Below are positions 8,541-19,165 of a stretch of 64,000 nt of DNA, one piece after another. The position numbers and the translations under genes were made by a program. How positions within the stretch are numbered: position 1 is the stretch's first letter; every line of letters starts with the position of its first letter. Under the pieces are notes generated by a model. It was not told the origin of the DNA and searched no databases. It saw only the letters and a program-made list of their open reading frames with translations. Origin of the DNA: Caecitellus pseudoparvulus (taxonomy: Eukaryota; Bigyra: Bicosoecida); NCBI GenBank assembly GCA_965644315.1, contig CBFFRQ010000067.1, positions 682,001 through 746,000 of the forward strand, given 5' to 3'.

Positions 8541-10584
8541 ATGCCTGCCCCCTCAGTTTGGCTTGCGTCCCTCATCACTTCCATTTTCCTGGCGTACTCC
8601 ACACTTGGCACGGGCTGGGCGGGCAGCGTGGTGCACTTCAAGCCCTTCCGTGCGCCGGGGGAGACCAGTGAAATCCTCGTTGGACTGGTGTGGGCTGAGC
8701 GCGTGCAGCACGTGAAGGACCCCCTGACTGACCTCCCCACGACCCAGCACAACTTCACCAGCGCTGTGGCAATGCTGGAGGAGCTGGATGGGGTCACCAG
8801 ACCACGCAAGCGGAGACAGGTCACCGACCTGTCTGTCCTGAGCACCGCCCGAGCTCTCCTCATCACGGCCACCGCACTGTCGGCTCTGAAGACGCTGGCG
8901 CTGACGGCGCTGTTCTACGGCGTGCACACTCCGGTCCTGCGCAAGGCCCTGTACTTTGCGGCCGGCACGCTGGCCTTCTCCTGCTCCTTGCTCAGCACGG
9001 TGGCGGTGGTGGTGTGGTCGGGCGCCGATGTCGAGGGTGTCATGTGTGATGCCGTGAACATCCTCATTGACAGCCGGTCACGGAGAGAGGACGTGAACAC
9101 CACTGCCACCTGTGGCCTGGGCTCTGCTTCCGCCCTGTGCATGTTCAACATCGCTCTGTTCATGCTGGAAGGCATCACTGACCTGTACTGGCTGAGGGCA
9201 GACCTGTCAGGTGCTGTGCTGCCGCCGCCCGGAGACCAGCCGGTGCCCTGGACACACACTTTGAACCCCCTCGCATTTTTCGGTTGTGTGTCGTCGGCGG
9301 CATCCCGTGAGCGTGTCAGAGGGCTGCTCCGAATTCGTGCGTTTCGCCTCGGCAACCCTGCACTCCCCCGACACCTCACGCTCCTCACACGTCCCCCCTC
9401 CCTCGCCAGTCATCTTCGGCGCCTTCCTGGTGACCGCTCTGCTCACGTACATTGCTTTTGGGTGGAGCTGGGGTGCAGTGCGCCTGACCCTGCCAACGCC
9501 CCAGAACTCCACCGTGACCCGCCAGGTGAACCTCGGCCTGCAGTGGACACAGAGTGAGCAGCGTGCACTGCCGCTGCCCCCACTCTTGTCGAACACACGC
9601 ACCTCCCCCTCCGCCGCAGACACCACATTCGATTTCGTCAATGCTGGGTCGAGCGAGCCCGGATCCATGCAGGTGTATGAGCCACTTTCCGCACTGCTTC
9701 AGCCCCTGAACGAGGCAGCGGGAGGCGGAAGCAGCACCAACTCCACCGCTCCCCCGGTCCAAGCTGTATCCCCGACATCACAGCCCCACACTGCCTTTGC
9801 CCTCCTTGCCACGGCACTGGCGGTGCAAGGGGCCTGCTGCCTCACGCTCCTGTACACATCCCTTGGCGTCGCTGGACCCAGCTCCCGCACTGCCTTGTGG
9901 CTGTGCACGGTGGCCCTGCCTCTCCTGGCAGCGGCCTGCCTGGCTGCTGGGTCTGCGGTGTGGCTGCAGGCTGGCGTCATGGATGCCGTGTGTTCCTGGC
10001 TTCGGAACACCACCGCTGACTCCGCAGGCACCACTGTGGCTTGCTCCGACCCCGTCAGCTTGCCCCTCGTCGTGACCACTGGCGTCCTCCTGCTGTGCCA
10101 GGCGGTGGGCACGGGCGCTGCCTTGAGGGAGGATGCCCTGGAGGCTGTACAGCACGAGGTGAGCGGCAGCCCAAGCGAGGGGTACGGCCCCTGGGCCCGC
10201 AAGCGAGGAGCCAGTACGGCCCAGCCGACCACGCGGAACCCCATGGTGCAGCGAGGGCGAGCTCAAGCAAGGCCTGGTGAAGGCCGCGATCGAGCCCCCA
10301 GTCTGTCCACCAGCCCCCGGGGCCGAGCCCCCAGTCTGCCCACCACACCTCGGGGACGCGCCCCAAGCCTGCCCACTAGCGGCAGAGACAGAGCGCCAAG
10401 CACCTCCCGTGGCAAGGTGTCGGGGTCGCCCCGCAGGGATGGCGACTCCAAGGCAGAGTCAATGCGAGAGCGAGCAATCAGCTTGAGCCGCCAGGCGCCT
10501 CGAGCCTCGTTTGCCACTGCGTTTGGCCCAGGCTCTGAGCGGACTCTGCGCTCTGGCTCTGTTCTGCGCCGAGGCGCAGTGTGA
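8541..10584 (+). CDS. Internally duplicated eight-TM membrane protein with Arg-Ala-Pro-Ser repeat tail, two exons
   Basis: Start ATG 8541 (MPAPSVWLASLITS). Exon 1 most likely ends at 9210 (TCAG|GTGCTG; the alternative is 9282), and exon 2 runs 9410-10584 after CGCCAG. The first model gives 614 residues. The protein is two copies of one four-helix module. Each starts with a similar TM1 (SVWLASLITSIFLAYSTLG versus SVIFGAFLVTALLTYIAFG) followed by a 50-100 residue extracellular loop. TM2-TM3 are closely spaced, then comes a second loop with two cysteines (VMCDAVN...TCGLG versus VMDAVCS...VACSD), then TM4. This resembles the claudin/tetraspan layout, but no family signature is certain. The C-terminal 150 residues are cytosolic, basic and serine-rich, with four tandem RAPS-type repeats. 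N-glycosylation sequons (NTT, NFT, NST) fall in the loops. Function unknown. Confidence 0.75.
10285..10407 (+). repeat. Four tandem R-x-R-A-P-S-x-x-T units in a cytosolic tail
   Basis: The coding sequence repeats at about 33-36 bases, giving RDRAPSLSTSP, RGRAPSLPTTP, RGRAPSLPTSG and RDRAPSTS. Each unit carries an RxxS motif, so it could be a cluster of basophilic kinase sites or a short linear binding motif. The nucleotide copies have diverged at third positions. Confidence 0.85.
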
Positions 10585-10866
10585 GGCTTCACCAGCACTT
10601 TTCTTGTTCCACTGTCACATCCAATCTGTCGCTCGAGGCCCAGGTGCGCAGTCCGTGCCTCTCGCGTTTCCTGGAGCACCGCACACCCCACTTTCGGCAT
10701 TCTGACAAAAGCAACACAGGTTGAAGACGCAAGAAGGGGATACAGAAGCGCGTTTACCCACAGATCCCACGATTTTCATCCTTCCGCTGACGATATTCCA
10801 GCACATCAGGGCGAGAGCCCTCCACTTATACACCCCGCAACGCCAGCGAAACGCCGAGCCCCTGCC

Positions 10867-11213
10867 ATGGCTGGGCAAGGCACCCAGGCGAAGACTCTCC
10901 GCGTGCACCTTCTGACAGGTCTATTCACTGATGTTACATGGTCGTCCGCTTCAACTGTGGAGGTGAGGAAGGCTTTCTTGATGCCTGCAGCAGCCCGGAG
11001 CAGAGCCCAGCTAACATGGCTCGATGCCAGATCACAGCAGCTTCCTCTCCCCCACGGCAGGAAGTGCAGCAGGCCATCGCAGAAGTGAGCGGGAAGCCAG
11101 CCGATTCCTTTGAGGTGCTGAGGTATGGCGAGCCGCTGGGGGCTGCCTCGGCCACTCTGGCCTCTCTGGGCATCGTGAGTGGAGATACAGTGCGGATGCG
11201 GCGCGTGCTGTGA
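10867..11213 (+). CDS. Small ubiquitin-fold protein, two exons
   Basis: Exon 1 is 10867-10962 and exon 2 is 11061-11213; donor GTGAGG, acceptor CGGCAG. Spliced length is 82 residues. The whole protein follows the ubiquitin pattern: TLRVHLLTG (strand 1), a turn and strand 2 (DVTWSSASTVEEV), helix 1 (EEVQQAIAEVSGKPAD), FEVLRYGEPL (matching LI-AGK-L), then TLASLGIVSGDTVRMR. The join falls between the two Glu residues at the start of helix 1, restoring continuity with the fold. It ends RRVL with no C-terminal Gly-Gly, so it is unlikely to be conjugated like ubiquitin or NEDD8. A free-standing UBL acting as a binding module is more likely. The exact orthologue is not identifiable from this much sequence. 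Confidence 0.85.
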
Positions 11214-11732
11214 ATCGGCCGCACGATGAAAGTGGGCAGGCAGTTCTGGAAAACGCATGATCATGCCGTGCGTGTGTGGCGTGGGGGAGGGGCGGAGAAT
11301 CCCGCCACGCTTGCAGAGACGAGTCAGGGGCACCCTTGTGCATGCGGCAAGTCAACGCCAGAAGGTGGAGGGACAGCAGGCTTCGATGCCGCACTGTACA
11401 AGTGCTGCTGGCACAGGGAAGCCGCCCAGCCTGCCCTTCGGCATGGCAACCAATGCATGTAACATATTTTCAGCCTTCCCACTGCACCACGTGGAGCGCT
11501 GTCCGCCCTGGTGCCACCGGCTGGGTGTGGGCTTGGCAAGTGATTGGTACTCAGAAACGCACACCCCTCACAGCGCACTCACCAGCCCATGCACTCCAAA
11601 ACCCAAACCCTCCTCCCGTGGCAAGCCCTTCCTCACAGTCTCCACACGTATCCCACCTTCCCTAGCCGCTAAAGGCGGCATACGGAAGCAAACGCGAGGG
11701 GTGCGAAACGTCCAGCTGGTGCGGCAGCCAGC
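11214..11732. other. Intergenic region, nothing recognised
   Basis: About 520 bases between the ubiquitin-fold gene and the ankyrin gene, both rightward. The only open frames are short and lack domain features. Likely a 3' UTR plus the promoter of the ankyrin gene. Confidence 0.4.
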
Positions 11733-13946
11733 ATGGCTCACGAAGGCGGTGGTGGCCCTCGGGGCGGTGCTGGCGAAGATGAAGACGCCCCCATCGACGT
11801 GCGCAAGCTGCTGGAGCAACACAAGCTGTCCAGGGTGCACAATGCTGCCGACATCATTGCAAAGACCACCTGGCTCTCGGAGGATGGGCCGGAACTGACC
11901 ACTCTGGCAGCTGCCACACGCGCCTTGCGCCACGCAGCAAGAGGTGCGTGCGCCCGGTTCTGCGTCACGGGCCTACCTGCAACGCTGGGACTTGCTAGGC
12001 GCCCACAACAGCGCCTGCCTGACCCCATTTGGCGTGCACTTACGGCATCGGAAACGGCTGTGAATGTCGCGGTGTGACGGCGCACACGAGGCGGCTTGCC
12101 ATGTGCGCCGCCTCGCGTGCAGCCAGGTTTCTTTGCCTCATCACTGGTACCATATAGTGTTGCGATTGCAGTGGGAGTGGCGTGTGCCGGGTTCCGCGTG
12201 CCTGCCTGCACCTGCGTACACCTGCCATGCTCGACGCTGCCATGCAAGGCGCCGCCGTCACCATGTGCTGCTGCCGCCTCCCTGCACAGGCGGCACAGAG
12301 GACAGTGCCAAGGCCATCGAGGCCATCAAGGCCTTGACAGCAAAGGACGCAGCTCCAGGCGCGTTGGCGGCAGCCCTGGACATGCCTGACGCTCGTGGCA
12401 ACACTGCGCTCATGCTGGCAGCCAGATGGGGCAACATCCGCCTCGTGGAGGAGTTGGTTGCCCTGGGCGCCAACCCAAATGCTGCGGCCTGCTACTATGA
12501 ATTTGGGCCCAGTGTGGACCCATCCCGGGCGGAAGCAGACGTCGGGCGAGGCGCCAACGGCGAGCGGGGTTTTCGGTGCCTCACAGCGGACGTGCTCACT
12601 GCCCCCGACTTGCGGGCCGATGACGTGCTCACTGCGGCCCTCAAGCCGCCTGATGGCAGCGCCAAGAGCCGTCGGTCACACCGCAATGCGACGGGCGAAG
12701 CGACGCTGACTGGGGAGGGCAAGGAAGCCAAGAAGTTGCTGTACCCAACGTGGGGCCAACTCATCGTTGAAACGCCCCTGCACAACGCTGCCGAGCAAAC
12801 CCGCGGCGCGCTGGCTGCCATCCTGGCGCGCGAGGGCGTCTGTGTCAACTTGGCCATTTCGCCCGAAGGCTGGACACCCCTGCATGTGGCTGCCAACACC
12901 GTCAAGCTTGGGCAACTGTGCGTTCCGTTGCTGCCGATGGCGCTGCCTGGCCTGGCTTTCCTCATGCACCCGCACCCTCCTCCCCTCACAGATCCGCCGT
13001 GGAGATGCTGCTGAGCAAGGGCGCCTGTGTGAACGCCAAGGACTCCATCGGGATGACACCCCTGGCATGGGTGTGCACGAGCCCCCGCCCACCCAACCTC
13101 CGCCCCGCGGCAGAGGAGGTTGCCATGGCCCTCATCCGAAACGGCGCCGTGGTGAACGGACCAGTGGACCACAGTGGCTCCACCTGCCTGCACGGCGCGG
13201 CTGTGCTCGGGTACTCTGCCGTCGCTGAGGAATTGGTCAAGGCTGGCGCCGACATGGAGGTGCAGGGGGAGAGCGGGCTGACACCGCTGCTGGTCGCCCT
13301 CAGCGTGTCCCGGTCTCAGGCTGCCCTCACCCTCATCCGCCTGGGCGCCGACGTGAACAAGCGCCGGCGGGAAGGGCGCAGCACTGCGCTGCACTGGGCA
13401 GGTGGCAATGGCAACGAGGCGGTGGTGGCGGCACTGCTCAAGGCGGGGGCCAGCGTGAACGCCCTGGACCACCACTGTGTGTCCCCCCTCCTCGCAGCCG
13501 CCGCGCGAGGCCAGCTGCAGGCCTGCCGCATCCTCACCAGGTGGGGGGCCAACGACCGCCTGTACAACCTTGACGGCCATGCTCCGTACAGCCTGGCCCG
13601 CCTCAAGGGCTACGGCGCCACGGCGCAGTTCCTGGAGCGGTACCGCCGCCACATCCGGCCCTGGCGCCACGGCGTCATGGCCTTCCGGGCGCAGGTGATG
13701 GAGCAGCAGCCCGCCTTGAAGGAGAAGATTGCGCGGGAGTGGCGCACATCGCAAGAGACACTGCGGGAGCGGGCTGGGGCGGGACCCAGCAGGTACACGG
13801 GGGCGGGCGGTGCCAGCACCTTCGCAGGCAGTGTCAGGGGGGGCGCCCCCAGCGAAGTCACCAGCTCATCACACCGCTCTCCGCCAGGTGGGAGCCGGGG
13901 TGCTGGTGCTTCGGTTGCCGCCACCACTGCCGCGGTGAGGCCGTAG
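11733..13946 (+). CDS. Ankyrin-repeat protein, three exons
   Basis: Exons are 11733-11943, 12290-12917 and 12992-13946, giving 597 residues. The donors are both GTGCGT and the acceptors are CACAG. The second join restores an ankyrin helix (TPLHVAANTVKLGQLSAVEMLLSKG), strongly supporting it. At least seven ankyrin repeats are visible: GNTALMLAARWGNIRLVEELV, ETPLHNAAEQTRGALAAIL, GWTPLHVAA, GMTPLAWV, GSTCLHGAAVLGYSAVAEELV, GLTPLLVALSVSRSQAALTLI and STALHWAGGNGNEAVVAALL. Between repeats 1 and 2 sits a 90-residue polar insert. The C-terminus is a basic helix (VMEQQPALKEKIAREWRTSQETLRERA) followed by a Gly/Ser-rich tail. It is probably a soluble scaffold or adaptor; the partner is unknown. It converges on the Aha1-like gene with 116 bases between stops. 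Confidence 0.88.
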
Positions 13947-14062
13947 CCTTTGCTGTGGTGGCCGGGGGACAAGAACGCCGCCCCGGCTCTGGTGTTGGTA
14001 CATACAATGCAGTTTTCTCATGCACTGTGCGCAGGCAAGCATGCATTCCCCGCCCGCGCAGC

Positions 14063-14746
14063 TCACAGCATGTCCATGCCAAAGCCCAAGCGCTGCTTGA
14101 TGCCGCCGAAGATGTACTGGCCCCAACCCTTGGTCACTGTCTCCAGCACGCCCTGGTGGCCGAACTTGTCCGTGGCGGGAATGCCTTCCTGCTGCAGCTC
14201 CACGACACAGGTGCCAGGGCTGGAGCTAGAAATTGTGATGGTCACCTTCGACGCGTCGCCCTCTGCCCAGGTGCTGAAACGCCACGATGTGACGATCTCC
14301 TCCCCCCGCTTCAAACTCTCATACTTCCCCGACACTGCACCGTCCATGATGCTCCACTCCGCCCCTTCCTCTGCCTTGCCTGTCGCTGGTGCTCCGGTGT
14401 ACCGCTGCGCCGAGAAGTGGCAGCGGAGCAACGTGCGCCAGGCAAGCGACTACCCACAGCGCCCGCCAAACGCACCATGATGTCCCGCACGTCCGTCAGG
14501 GCGTCATACATGACCTCTGCTGATGCGTACACCTTAGCAGACAAGCTGTACGACTTGTACTCCTTCTTCTCGGCTCGCACGCCTGCGATGAAATCGACCA
14601 GCGTGCGGAAAATGACCTGCCCACACTTCTCGAACAAAGCTCGCTATGCGCGCCTTGATAGTCTGCCAGGAGCACTCACGCAGGCCGTCCATCATGGCAG
14701 GTTCAGCCTCCTTCCCCTCCTTTCCCTCCTGCGCATAAGCAGCCAT
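14063..14746 (-). CDS. Aha1/AHSA1-domain protein (HSP90 ATPase activator family), three exons
   Basis: Exons on the minus strand: 14680-14746, 14476-14582 and 14063-14404. Donors are GTGAGT and GTGCGT, acceptors ATCGCAG and GGCGCAG. Spliced length is 171 residues. The product is a single START-like AHSA1 domain: VYASAEVMYDALTDVRDI, then WSIMDGAVSGKYESL, EEIVTSWRFSTW, TITISSSSPGTCVVELQQEGIP and the C-terminal helix GWGQYIFGGIKQRLGFG. In canonical Aha1 this is the C-terminal half that contacts the HSP90 N-domains, and a separate N-terminal Aha1_N domain of about 150 residues precedes it. Here only 30 charged residues precede it, so this is a short, single-domain form. Role in stimulating HSP90 ATPase is family-level inference. 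It may instead be a stand-alone SRPBCC-fold lipid- or client-binding protein. Confidence 0.85.
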
Positions 14747-15153
14747 GCCCACTTGTTTAACTTGCCCGCAGCCAGGTGCTTCCCTGTGCACAGTCAACAA
14801 AAGCAGCCGTCAACGCTGTGGTGCCTGCAAGCAACATTCCGCTGATGGTGGCGATATTGACCGATTTGTCGCAGTTTGTTATTTGGCGTCAACTTGGGAA
14901 TGCACCTGCAACTGCAAACTTGGTCAAGCAACCGACCCTCACACCCTGCCACGTGAACAAGCGCTATCCATTCGCGGTCCCGATTCAAATCCCCTCCTCG
15001 GACATGATGTGGTTCGGGTAGGCACGGTACCGCTCTGTCTACCTGGCTTTCTCGATTTCTGCGCCTGCGTCCCTTGTTAGCTGCATCCAGGAGTAGTTAT
15101 CGCCAGGCGCGGCCAGCGGAAATTGACCACACGCAAACCGATTTCTGCAAGAA
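14747..15153. other. Divergent intergenic region
   Basis: This 400-base gap lies between the start of the Aha1-like gene (leftward) and the start of the glycosyltransferase gene (rightward), so it should carry both promoters. No coding exon or TATA box is evident. Base composition is less GC-rich than the flanking coding sequence. Confidence 0.4.
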
Positions 15154-16470
15154 ATGGCTGCAAGCTCCTCTCAGGACAAGGGCAGGCGGTGGATGGGCGC
15201 GTGCCTTACTTCATGGCCTCGATTCGCCGCCATCCTCGGGCTGGCGGTGCTGTGTGTGGTCGTCGTGGCCATGATTGGCCGCGGCGACACACCCACCGGC
15301 GTCGACTCTGCAAACGGCCCAGCTGGCGCGGAGCACGCCCCTATCAGCAGCGGCGGAATCCTGGCACCCCCTGCAGCTGGAAAAGCGCCATCGGATGCGT
15401 TTTTGCGTGGAAAGACGCCGCAGGACGGCCCGAAGCCCAGCTCCAACCTGCCCAACTCGGCTGTGGCAGGCCTCAGCGCGACCAAGCCACCCAAGCCAGC
15501 AGCTGACTCGGTGGCAGCCAAGTTCAAGGCTGCTTTCCCAGATGCCCCGGCAGTGCAGGTGCTCGTGCTGACCTACAAGCGCGTCAAGCCCCTGGGCAGA
15601 CTGCTCAAGAGCCTCAAGGACGCGAACTACACGGGCCTGCCCCCCCACCACCTGCGGGTGTGTGTGGACCGCCCCGCGAAGGACCCCGTACACACGGAGG
15701 TGCTCGACTCCCTCAAGGACTTCGACTGGCCCCACGGCAACTTCGAGGTGGGCCTGCAGCGGGAACACCAGGCCTTGGCGGGGCAGTGGATCAATTGCTG
15801 GGACGGCGCCAGCATGGAGCGGCAGTTCGCACCGTCCGGGTCCCCCCCCATGGATGACTCTGCCGCCTCCATCAGCATGGTCCTGGAGGACGACATGGAC
15901 GTGTCGCCCCAGTGGGCTCAGTGGCAGGTGCGCGCTGCCATCGCCTACCGAGACAACAAACAAATCCAAGGCTTCAGCCTGCAGCGTCCCCAGATCCGGG
16001 CAGTGGACGCCCAGCCGGTGCAGAAGTTCCTGCCGTCTGGCCAGCTCGTCGTGGGATACCGCCTGCTGGGCTCGTGGGGCTACGGCGCCTACCGTAGCAT
16101 GTGGCGGAAGTTTGTAGCATGGCAGAAGGCGGCCGCGGCGGCTGATGAGGATCCCAGCGTGCCAGGCCTGGTCATGTCGCGGTGGTGGGCCAACTTCAAG
16201 CGCACAGGCCGCACGCACACCATGTGGACCATGTGGTTCATCAAGTACTGCGCCGACAACGACGTTTTCACGCTGTTTGGCAACCTGGGCGGCCGCAACG
16301 CGTGGGGTGCGAACTGGCGCGAGGCTGGGGAGCACTTCAGCGGCAAGAGCCCAGGGCCAGATTCAGACGTCATCAAAGTGTGGAAGCCTGAGTATGGAGT
16401 GTTCCCCGAGAAGCCCTACCTCATGGACTGGAGCGGCGAGGAGGTGAAGCTTTCTCGGGCACTGCGTTGA
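15154..16470 (+). CDS. Type II membrane glycosyltransferase, GT-A fold
   Basis: Single exon, 438 residues. A short basic N-terminus is followed by one transmembrane anchor at about residues 25-43 (AAILGLAVLCVVVVAMIG). A 90-residue Pro/Ala/Lys-rich stem comes next, the classical topology of a Golgi type II enzyme. The catalytic domain opens with VQVLVLTYKRVKPLGRLL, the nucleotide-binding strand of GT-A transferases, then LRVCVDRP. SISMVLEDDMDVSPQW at about residue 240-255 supplies an E-D-D metal/nucleotide motif equivalent to DxD. A later acceptor-side segment reads GSWGYGAYRSMWRKF. The arrangement resembles GnT-I/GT2-type enzymes, but donor and acceptor sugars cannot be deduced. The C-terminus (YLMDWSGEEVKLSRALR) has no retention signal. 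Third-position GC is very high, suggesting good expression. Confidence 0.82.
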   Translation: MAASSSQDKGRRWMGACLTSWPRFAAILGLAVLCVVVVAMIGRGDTPTGVDSANGPAGAEHAPISSGGILAPPAAGKAPSDAFLRGKTPQDGPKPSSNLPNSAVAGLSATKPPKPAADSVAAKFKAAFPDAPAVQVLVLTYKRVKPLGRLLKSLKDANYTGLPPHHLRVCVDRPAKDPVHTEVLDSLKDFDWPHGNFEVGLQREHQALAGQWINCWDGASMERQFAPSGSPPMDDSAASISMVLEDDMDVSPQWAQWQVRAAIAYRDNKQIQGFSLQRPQIRAVDAQPVQKFLPSGQLVVGYRLLGSWGYGAYRSMWRKFVAWQKAAAAADEDPSVPGLVMSRWWANFKRTGRTHTMWTMWFIKYCADNDVFTLFGNLGGRNAWGANWREAGEHFSGKSPGPDSDVIKVWKPEYGVFPEKPYLMDWSGEEVKLSRALR

Positions 16471-16838
16471 AACCGCGCCTGTGGTCGTGTATTCCAATGC
16501 AATGCCATGGACACTGCCACGGTCCACTTGGTTTTGGTGGGTGTGTTTAACGGAGTGTGGTGGTGGTTCAAGGCTTGTCCAAGGCTTCCATGTAAGTGCT
16601 TTCACACGAGGAGCAAGAAGCTTCAGTGACTCAAACATCTCTCTGCTTCGGTCTCTCACTTGCACAGCATTTCACGCTCCTGGCCACGGAATCCCTACTT
16701 TGGCAAATTTAACGTATGCCTGCAGGTGAGCACCGGGCAGCACACTCCATGCACTCCCAAGTGCATTCCCTCACCCACTTCACACGCTGAGTTGGGGCTG
16801 TCAAGGTTGGGCGTGTGATTTGGGCCAGGCTGGCCCTC
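16471..16838. other. Intergenic region, nothing recognised
   Basis: About 370 bases, AT-richer than the surroundings, between two rightward genes. No coding, RNA or repeat feature is seen. Confidence 0.4.
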
Positions 16839-18658
16839 ATGGCAGTGACCAAATGGAGCAGCGCTGCGAAGTGGAGGTGGTTTAGCGTGATGCTGCTGGG
16901 GTTGATGATCGAATGGGGTGCGATCTACATCTTCCTTGTTCCCTTACTCACACGGTTTGGCGCCTCGCCTGTCGTGGCCTCCTTCGCTTGGTGCGGTCGT
17001 TTCACACACGTTTCGAGCTGTGCAGCCCTCATTTGAGCGCAGCCCCCCCCCCTCATTCTTGTGCGTGCAGGATTCCATCACCACTCATTCAGCTCGTGCT
17101 GGGCCCTTGGTTGGGAAAACGCAGCGACGCCCTCCCTGATTCAGGCGTGCTTGGGAGGCGACTTCCATTCCTCATCGGGCTGGCTGGGACGACAGCTCTG
17201 CTGCTGGCTGTCTTCCCGTGGCTGCCGCGTCTCGCCGGCGGCGTGGTGCCGCAGCCCAACTCCCCCGCCCAAGTGCCCGTCATCATCCTCCTCATCCTCG
17301 CCACTGTCATTCTGGACTGCTCCAGCTCCCTGCAAGAGGAGTTCCTTCGTGCGCTGGTGCCCGACCTGGCCACTGGCGCAGGCCCCGGAGCAGTTGCCCA
17401 GGGCCACGCGACGCTGAGCGTGGCAGCAGGCATCGGCCAGGGGGCAGGGTATGGCCTCGGCGCTCTTCCATGGGCCTCTCTGCTCGGCCACTCCGAGGCG
17501 CGCGGTGTCGCAGTAGCCACAGGCGGCTCCGGTGCGGCCACGCTGGCTGTCCTCTATGCCGCGCTGGCTCTGTATTTGATCTGTTGTGTCGTGGGCATCA
17601 GTACTGCGGTGGCGTGGCGACAACAGCGCCGTGCACAGGTGGTGCTTGCTCCTGTGCAGCCAGACCTGCCTGTCGCCCTGCCACCGCTCGCCATCAGTGA
17701 CTCCGGCAACGCACCACTGCACCTGGCGGGCACCCCCCTGACTCCTGACCTACTGCGACTGTGTGCACATCAGTTTTTGGCGGCGCTGGTGCTGTGGCCT
17801 GTGTGGTCCTTCAGCACTGCGTTTTTTGGGGAGTCAGTGTTTGGAGGTGACTCCCAGGCGCTGCCAGGCTCCGCTTCTGCGAAGCGATACGCCTTGGGCG
17901 TGCAGGTGGGCTCAGGCGCTCTGGGCTGCATGTCTCTTTTGGCTGCCTGTGCCTCTCTGGTCTTGCCACGCCTGCTGCAGCTGGGCCGATCGGCTGCTGC
18001 GACCTGCCCAGATGGCCCAGGCAGCGGAGCGCGGGACACCACAGCACTGCTGGCAGGGGAGGAAAGCAGCCAGCACCTCCCCACCGGCAAAGGACGCTTT
18101 TTGCAAGGGAGCGTGTTTGTCCTTGCCCAGGCAGCGGTGGCTGTGGTGCTGGGAGGCGCGGCGGTGGGGGGAGTCGCTGCCCGCCCTCCACACCCTGCAC
18201 AACCCCTGCCGCCACACACAATCCTCATGGCAGCTGCCGCCTTTGTCGGAGTGGCCCTCACGGGACTGTGCTGGGCTGTGAACAATGTCTACGCGTTTGC
18301 ACTGTTGCCGACCACACTGCCTTCCCAGCACATGCCGCATGAGCCCTCGCCAGACCAAGGTGTGGACGGCACAGAGCCAGCGCACAGCGACACCGAAGCA
18401 ACCCCCCTCCCACGCAAGCCAGGGGCTGAGAGCGAGCGCCCTATGGCCCTATACACGAGTTTACTGTACTTGAGCCAGACCATGCCCCAGGTCATCGCCG
18501 CCCTCGCGGTGGGGCCCCTGGCACAGTACACTGCCGTGGGCTTTGGCGGGCCCATGATCCTGGCTGCTGGCGCTGCTGCCTTGACTGCCGCCACCGCCAG
18601 CACTTGCATGTGGCCTTTGCTCAGTTCAGACCGTCTTGGCATGCCCCTCCCTGGCTAG
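16839..18658 (+). CDS. SLC45/sucrose-type MFS transporter, two exons
   Basis: Exons 16839-16990 and 17071-18658; donor GTGCGG, acceptor GTGCAG. Spliced length is 579 residues from ATG 16839. About twelve hydrophobic helices are visible. The loop between helices 2 and 3 reads GKRSDALPDSGVLGRRLPFLIG, matching the G-x-x-S-D...GRRRPF-I motif of the glycoside-pentoside-hexuronide family that includes plant SUC/SUT and animal SLC45 proton-sugar symporters. The intron lies just before this motif, and splicing rebuilds helix 2 (VVASFAWIPSPLIQLVLG). Helix 4 carries QEEFLRALVPDL. The central cytosolic loop is long, and a second 60-residue acidic/Pro insert precedes the last two helices. Transport of sucrose or other sugars with protons is family inference. 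Confidence 0.85.
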
Positions 18659-19165
18659 CTGCGCGGGGTGGTGAGGGAGATGCAAGGGCTTGTCAAGAGG
18701 GGGGTTGAAGGGGGCGTCCCCACTTCACATTCGCGCATTTCAGTTCGCCCAGCTCATGCAAACTCCGAAAACCGCCGACAAGTGAAGCTTCCGGCATTGA
18801 CCAGCTTTGCTTCCCAATGCCTTCGGGGAATAGCCTTGGAAGCAGGTTGTGCATGTGCCACGAGTGCTGACACCAGAGGTCGGCTTCATGTCATTTTTCA
18901 TACAGGTGCGTGCTCAGTGCAGAGCAAGTGCAGGTGTCGTGTGCAATGAAGAAAACCTTGTCTTAAGTACGCTAGTGATGAGACTTTCACCTCCTACTCA
19001 TTCTCGAGCACACTCTGTGGCGTTGTGTCTTGTGGCTGGTGCCAGAACAACTTCCGCACCTCACTCTGCACCTACCTGCTCCTCCACAGACACCCCGGCT
19101 GGTTGCACAGCACCTGGGACTGAGTTTCTCAACTCAACTTGCATTGCCACACGCCCTCCTCTGCC
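18659..19165. other. Convergent 3' region, nothing recognised
   Basis: About 500 bases between the stop codons of the transporter gene (rightward) and the F-box gene (leftward). It probably contains both 3' UTRs. Short frames here have no domain features. Confidence 0.4.

Noticed and set aside
12495-13754. A 419-codon minus-strand frame opposite the ankyrin gene
   Set aside because: It spans the intron of the ankyrin gene and lies opposite clean ankyrin repeats; composition is His/Gln/Gly shadow-like.
14960-15010. GATTCAAATCCC resembling a tRNA T-loop
   Set aside because: The five-base stem does not pair and there is no matching A-box at the right distance.
15211-16335. A 374-codon minus-strand frame opposite the glycosyltransferase
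   Set aside because: Shadow of a high-GC3 coding region; no domain, and it would start and stop within the sense gene.
16815-16838. Earlier GTG start for the SLC45-type transporter
   Set aside because: The frame opens at GTG; the first ATG, eight codons later, gives a normal short cytosolic N-terminus.
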